This document shows, in pieces, positions 5,398 through 8,283 of a DNA stretch of 8,283 nucleotides. The notes under the pieces are model-generated. The model was not told the origin of the DNA and ran no database searches. It worked only from the letters and a program-made list of their open reading frames with translations. This DNA comes from JAJCYE01 sp036260105 (GTDB lineage: Bacteria > Actinomycetota > CADDZG01 > JAHWKV01). Each line of letters begins with the position of its first letter. Within the stretch, counting starts at the first letter, position 1. The DNA lies in assembly GCA_036260105.1 (NCBI GenBank), contig DATAAN010000259.1, positions 1-8,283 on the forward strand. The letters are read 5' to 3'. The translations under genes were made by a program, and so were the position numbers.

Positions 5398-5424
5398 AGC
5401 GGAAGGCGGGCAGGCGGCCGGAGG

Positions 5425-5430
5425 TAGAAT
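5425..5430 (+). promoter_or_regulatory. Candidate -10 element giving a leaderless dcd mRNA
   Basis: TAGAAT fits the TANNNT -10 pattern and is followed by 8 nt and then the dcd ATG at 5439. Transcription would start at or within about 2 nt of the ATG, the typical actinobacterial leaderless arrangement. No recognisable -35 lies 17-18 nt upstream. A competing reading is that GGAGG at 5420-5424 is a Shine-Dalgarno, but it is 14 nt from the ATG, longer than normal. Confidence 0.45.
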
Positions 5431-5438
5431 CCGGCCAC

Positions 5439-6011
5439 ATGATCCTTTCCGACCGCGACATACGGGCCCAGATCGAGGCCGGCAGGATCGTCATCGACCC
5501 CTTCGACCCGGCCCGGGTCCAGCCTTCGTCCCTCGACGTGCGTATCGACAACCAGTTCCGCGTCTTCCACAACCACCGGTATCGGGTGATCGATGTACGC
5601 AACCGCATGGACGAGCTGACCGAGCTGGTGACCGTCGCCGAGGACGAGCCGTTCATGCTGCATCCCGGTGAGTTCGTGCTCGGCTCCACCCGTGAGTGGG
5701 TCGAGCTGCCGGACGACATCGCCGGCCGCCTGGAAGGCAAGTCCTCGCTGGGACGGCTCGGGCTGGTGACGCACTCGACGGCCGGCTTCATCGACCCGTC
5801 GTTCAAGGGCCACCTCACGCTCGAGCTCTCCAACCTCGCCACGCTTCCCATAACCCTTTATCCGGAGATGCTCATCGGGCAGATCGCCTTCTTCCGGCTG
5901 TCGTCGCCGGCGGAGTCGGGCTACGGGGCGGGCAAGCTGCGCAGCAAGTACCAGGGCCAGCGGGGGCCCACGCCGTCCCGCTACTGGGAGAACTTCTCCG
6001 CCGGGCAGTGA
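5439..6011 (+). CDS. dcd: dCTP deaminase, probably bifunctional (deaminase and dUTPase)
   Basis: A 190-aa enzyme of pyrimidine deoxynucleotide synthesis that deaminates dCTP and, in the bifunctional type, hydrolyses the dUTP to dUMP for thymidylate synthase. The N-terminal MILSDRDIRAQIEAG and PSSLDVRID (29-37) are family hallmarks. GKSSLGRLGL at 100-109 carries the active-site Ser and Arg, and HLTLELSN at 125-132 carries Glu129, equivalent to the E. coli general base Glu138. The loop HSTAGFID at 112-119 has Gly where the E. coli deaminase-only enzyme has His, and the C-terminus YQGQRGPTPSR closes over the nucleotide. Both features and the 190-aa length match the M. tuberculosis bifunctional enzyme as I remember it. 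The gene stands alone, divergent from tRNA-Gly and convergent with the kinase-like gene, 13 bp away. Confidence 0.95.
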   Translation: MILSDRDIRAQIEAGRIVIDPFDPARVQPSSLDVRIDNQFRVFHNHRYRVIDVRNRMDELTELVTVAEDEPFMLHPGEFVLGSTREWVELPDDIAGRLEGKSSLGRLGLVTHSTAGFIDPSFKGHLTLELSNLATLPITLYPEMLIGQIAFFRLSSPAESGYGAGKLRSKYQGQRGPTPSRYWENFSAGQ

Positions 6012-6024
6012 CGGCGGTTCCGCA

Positions 6025-6588
6025 TCAGGCGGCGCCGGACATCCACCTCAGAAGCTGGTCTGCGACGGCATCGGTATCTATGGGGACCCGGCCGTCGACC
6101 TCGATCACGGGCCCCGGTAAAGCGAGCGGTTTGCCGGACTTCAGCATCTGATCCAGCTCTCCGAGCGTCTGGTCGTCGACGTGTCCGGGGTGGCGCAGGG
6201 CCTCCCGGGCCCTGCGCTCCAGCCGATCCACCAGTGTGGGGCGGTCGGCGGAGCAGTGCACCTGCGCCAGCCGGTGGGGCGGCAGCTTCGCCAGGGGCTC
6301 CGCCGCCTCGGGGCGGAAGTTGGCCTCCAGCATCAGCGATCGCCGGGCGGCCAGCTCGAGCCCTGCCACGTGGAACAGAAGCGCGTAGGCAGCGTCGCTC
6401 ATCGCCCGGCTGGTGTCCCGGTCCCCCCACCCGAGGGCGTCGAAGAGGATCTCCTTCAGGTCGTCCTTGGTGATCAGCGGCATCTCGAGCCGCTCGGCCA
6501 GCGGGCGGGCAAGCGTGGTTTTGCCGGCCCCGGGCGGTCCGGTCACCAGGACCAGCACGGGAGGTGCCGGGAAGGAGTCGGCTTCCAT
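6025..6588 (-). CDS. AAA_33-type P-loop kinase-like protein
   Basis: A 187-aa soluble P-loop NTPase resembling small-molecule or nucleic-acid-end kinases (AAA_33, zeta-toxin or gluconate-kinase-like fold); substrate unknown. VLVLVTGPPGAGKTTLARPLAERL at 11-34 is strand 1 plus Walker A. ITKDDLKEILFD at 39-50 is the usual position of a substrate-contacting Asp. RRSLMLEANFRP at 82-93 is the second core strand. RLERRAREALRHPGH at 122-136 looks like an arginine-rich lid. It has no partner gene on either side: its 3' end converges with dcd, and upstream lies a divergent spacer. The ATG at 6588 was chosen because the P-loop strand begins soon after it. The open frame extends to 6744, but the extra residues are Pro/Arg-rich, cover a tandem repeat, and look non-coding. 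No clear Shine-Dalgarno is seen. Confidence 0.8.
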   Translation of the reverse strand: MEADSFPAPPVLVLVTGPPGAGKTTLARPLAERLEMPLITKDDLKEILFDALGWGDRDTSRAMSDAAYALLFHVAGLELAARRSLMLEANFRPEAAEPLAKLPPHRLAQVHCSADRPTLVDRLERRAREALRHPGHVDDQTLGELDQMLKSGKPLALPGPVIEVDGRVPIDTDAVADQLLRWMSGAA

Positions 6589-6674
6589 GGCGGCATTGTC
6601 GCAGGGACGGCCCCGGGCCCAGGGCAGGTGCCCCCGAGGGCCCTTTCGCTGTGACGGACCGGTGAACGTCCAAG

Positions 6675-6717
6675 CCGGTTGGGGTGCGGGGCGCCGGTTG
6701 GGGGTTCGGGGCGCCGG
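6675..6717 (+). repeat. Short GC-rich tandem repeat in the divergent spacer
   Basis: CCGGTTGGGG-TGCGGGGCG (6675-6693) is followed by a near copy, CCGGTTGGGGG-TTCGGGGCG (6694-6713), and the start of a third unit (CCGG at 6714). Units are 19 and 20 bp. The array ends 13 nt before the GTG start at 6731. G-runs of four to five recur about every 10 bp, so a plus-strand G-quadruplex is conceivable. The rest of the 142-bp spacer 6589-6730 has no clear promoter. Confidence 0.6.
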
Positions 6718-6730
6718 GTAATGGTTCGGT

Positions 6731-7696
6731 GTGGCCCCGACCATCGGCTTTCACGCCTCCCATGAGCAGTTCGCTCCCTCACGGCTTCTCCGGCTGGTAA
6801 AGCAGGCCGAGCAGGCCGGCTTCCAGCACATCCAGTCCTCGGACCACATCGAGCCGTGGGGCGTCGAGCAGGGCGAGTCGGGGTTCGCCTTCGCCTGGCT
6901 GGGAGCGGCCATGCAGTCGACGAACCTCAACTTCACGCTGGTCAACGCGCCCGGTGACCGCTACCACCCGGCGGTAGTGGCACAGGCCATCGCCACCCTG
7001 GAGGAGATGTTCCCGGGGCGGTTCTCGGTGGCGCTCGGCTCGGGGGAGGCGATGAACGAGCACATCACCGGCAACCCGTGGCCCCCGAAGCACCTGCGCA
7101 ATCAGCGCCTGGGCGAGTGCGCCGCAGTCATTCGGCGGCTCCTGGACGGCGAGAGGGTCACCTACGACGGCATGGTGACGGTCCACGACGCGAAGGTGTG
7201 GTCGCGGCCCGAGACACCCCCACCTCTGTACGTCGCCGCGCTGTCGCCTGAGACCGCCCGGTGGGCAGGCACCTGGGCCGACGGTCTCATCACCGTGAAC
7301 CAGCCGGAAGAGAGAATGCGGGCGGTGGCCGACGCCTTCCACGAGACCGCCGGGGAAAAGCCGCTTCTTCTCCAGGTCCACGTCTGCTGGGCGGAGAACG
7401 AGGACACTGCGGCGGAGATGGCGCTGGAGAGTTGGAAGGGGAACATGCTGCCCGGCCCCGTGGCGCAGGACGTCCGGCTCGCCGAGCACTTCGACATGGC
7501 GGCGCAGTTCATCAAGCAGGAGGACGTGAGCTCCGTGGTCGACGTGTCGTCCGACCCCGGTTGGCACGCGGACAACCTCCTCCGCTACGCCGGTCTGGGC
7601 TTCTCGATCCTCAACGTGCACCACGTCGGACCGACCCAGGAGCAGTTCGTGGACTTCTTCGGCGACAAGGTGCTGCCTCAGATCCGGATCGCCTAG
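6731..7696 (+). CDS. LLM-class oxidoreductase, TIGR03885-like (F420-G6PDH-related)
   Basis: A 321-aa TIM-barrel flavin- or F420-type oxidoreductase. The opening APTIGFHASHEQFAPSRLL, QSSDHIEPWGVEQGESGFAFAWLGAA at about 35-60, YHPAVVAQAIATLEEMFPGRFSVALGSGEAMNEHITG at about 78-114, PWPPKHLRNQRLGEC and SPETARWAGTWADGLITV resemble TIGR03885, annotated from memory as a probable non-F420 offshoot of the F420-dependent glucose-6-phosphate dehydrogenase group. Residues equivalent to FGD His40 and Glu109 appear kept (His39, Glu106). The GTG at 6731 is the first start after an in-frame TAA at 6719; there is no Shine-Dalgarno. It overlaps nothing upstream, and its TAG stop is followed at once by the GTG of the GH13 gene, indicating one operon. 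Cofactor and substrate are unproven. Confidence 0.88.
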   Translation: MAPTIGFHASHEQFAPSRLLRLVKQAEQAGFQHIQSSDHIEPWGVEQGESGFAFAWLGAAMQSTNLNFTLVNAPGDRYHPAVVAQAIATLEEMFPGRFSVALGSGEAMNEHITGNPWPPKHLRNQRLGECAAVIRRLLDGERVTYDGMVTVHDAKVWSRPETPPPLYVAALSPETARWAGTWADGLITVNQPEERMRAVADAFHETAGEKPLLLQVHVCWAENEDTAAEMALESWKGNMLPGPVAQDVRLAEHFDMAAQFIKQEDVSSVVDVSSDPGWHADNLLRYAGLGFSILNVHHVGPTQEQFVDFFGDKVLPQIRIA

Positions 7697-8283
7697 GTGG
7701 CCGCCGGAACCCGCATCGAAAGCGGCGACCTATGGTGGAAGAACGCCGTGCTCTACGAGCTGGACGTCGAGACGTTCATGGACGGCGACCGGGACGGCGT
7801 CGGAGACTTCCGCGGGCTGATCCAGCGCATGGACCACCTCGAAGCCCTCGGCGTGACGTGCCTGTGGATGATGCCGTTCTACCCGACTCCGAACCGGGAC
7901 GACGGCTACGACATCGCCGACTACTACACGGTCGACCCGCGGTACGGCACGCTCGGCGACTTCGTTGCGTTCATCCACGCCGCCGACGAGCGGGGAATCA
8001 GGGTGGTGATCGACCTGGTGGTGAACCACACGTCGGATCAGCACCCGTGGTTCCGGGACGCCTGCTCCAGCCGTGAGGCGCCCCACCGGGACTGGTACGT
8101 GTGGTCGGACGAGCCGATCAAGGAGGCCGAATCCCTGATCTTCCCCGGCCTGCAGACAACGAACTGGACGCAGGACCGCCAGACCGGCCAGTACTACTTC
8201 CACCGGTTCCACGACTTCCAGCCTGACCTCAATCTCGCCAACCCCGAGGTGCGGGAGGAGATCAAGCAGATCATGCGATTCTG
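7697..8283 (+). CDS. GH13 alpha-amylase / trehalose-synthase-like glycosidase, 3' end cut by window edge
   Basis: The N-terminal 195 codons of a glycoside hydrolase family 13 enzyme acting on alpha-glucans, maltose or trehalose. WWKNAVLYELDVETFMDGDRDGVGDFRGL at 13-41 and LGVTCLWMMPFYPTPNRDDGYDIADYY at 51-77 match the entry of TreS-like and related amylases. DLVVNH at 106-111 is conserved region I of the catalytic barrel. QYYFHRFHDFQPDLNLANPEVREEI, near the cut, is typical of the TreS/oligo-1,6-glucosidase branch. The catalytic Asp and Glu (regions II and III) lie beyond the window, so activity and exact subfamily cannot be checked. No signal peptide is seen, so it should be cytosolic. The GTG start directly follows the upstream TAG, with no Shine-Dalgarno, so translation is probably by reinitiation. 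Confidence 0.9.
   Translation, partial: MAAGTRIESGDLWWKNAVLYELDVETFMDGDRDGVGDFRGLIQRMDHLEALGVTCLWMMPFYPTPNRDDGYDIADYYTVDPRYGTLGDFVAFIHAADERGIRVVIDLVVNHTSDQHPWFRDACSSREAPHRDWYVWSDEPIKEAESLIFPGLQTTNWTQDRQTGQYYFHRFHDFQPDLNLANPEVREEIKQIMRF

Noticed and set aside
5997..6030. Bidirectional terminator between dcd and the kinase-like gene
   Set aside because: Only a 5-bp CCGCC/GGCGG stem spanning the dcd stop is visible, with no T-run on either strand.
6589..6744. Upstream extension of the kinase-like protein to a start at 6744 or beyond
   Set aside because: The added residues are Pro/Arg-rich, run through a tandem repeat and overlap the start of the divergent gene. The P-loop strand begins right after the ATG at 6588.
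6779..7624. 281-codon minus-strand frame opposite the second oxidoreductase
   Set aside because: Shadow of the real gene: rich in Arg, His, Val and Gly, with no domain, while the plus-strand frame matches a known family throughout.
7261..8076. 271-codon plus-strand frame across the oxidoreductase-GH13 junction
   Set aside because: Out of frame with two well-supported coding regions and strongly Arg/Gly/Pro-rich.

Overview
The window is a GC-rich, densely packed chromosomal segment from an actinobacterium (Actinomycetota). The evidence is a clpS gene followed directly by an AosR/DUF2017 gene, a dnaK promoter with HspR-type (HAIR-like) inverted repeats, a dCTP deaminase of the Mycobacterium tuberculosis bifunctional type, several GTG starts abutting upstream stop codons, and a likely leaderless start for dcd. 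The genus cannot be named from the sequence. There is no sign of a phage, insertion sequence, CRISPR array or toxin cassette; this is core and housekeeping DNA.

Layout, left to right. (1) 1-1797, minus: dnaK, complete at its N-terminus and cut by the window edge just before its C-terminal tail. Its promoter (1885-1913) has a near-consensus -35/-10 pair and two TTGA-N11-TCAA repeats. (2) 2044-3766, minus: a tight three-gene operon, luciferase-like monooxygenase > clpS > aosR, with gaps of 1 and 0 bp. (3) 3767-4304: the largest non-coding stretch. It holds a probable minus-strand promoter with a palindrome around its -10, a strongly folded leader (14-bp perfect inverted repeat plus an overlapping 7-bp one), and a plus-strand hairpin before the next gene. 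(4) 4305-5276, plus: a DUF4349 lipoprotein with a C-terminal membrane helix. (5) 5279-5349, minus: tRNA-Gly(CCC), ending 2 bp from the lipoprotein stop. (6) 5439-6011, plus: dcd. (7) 6025-6588, minus: a small P-loop kinase-like protein, convergent with dcd. (8) 6589-6730: a divergent spacer with a short GC-rich tandem repeat. (9) 6731-7696 and 7697-8283 (cut), plus: a TIGR03885-like luciferase-family oxidoreductase translationally coupled to a GH13 alpha-amylase/trehalose-synthase-like enzyme.

How the genes relate. DnaK, ClpS and AosR all belong to protein quality control or stress response and lie in the same direction, but dnaK has its own heat-shock-type promoter. The lipoprotein, tRNA, dcd and kinase look like independent units. 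The last two genes form a clear two-gene operon of a redox enzyme and an alpha-glucan enzyme.

No wholly new system is evident. The observations most worth following are the structured leader and palindromic operator in front of the monooxygenase-clpS-aosR operon, the AosR homologue with no cysteine, the C at position 55 of the tRNA-Gly T-loop, the second HAIR-like site inside the dnaK leader, and the oxidoreductase-GH13 pairing.
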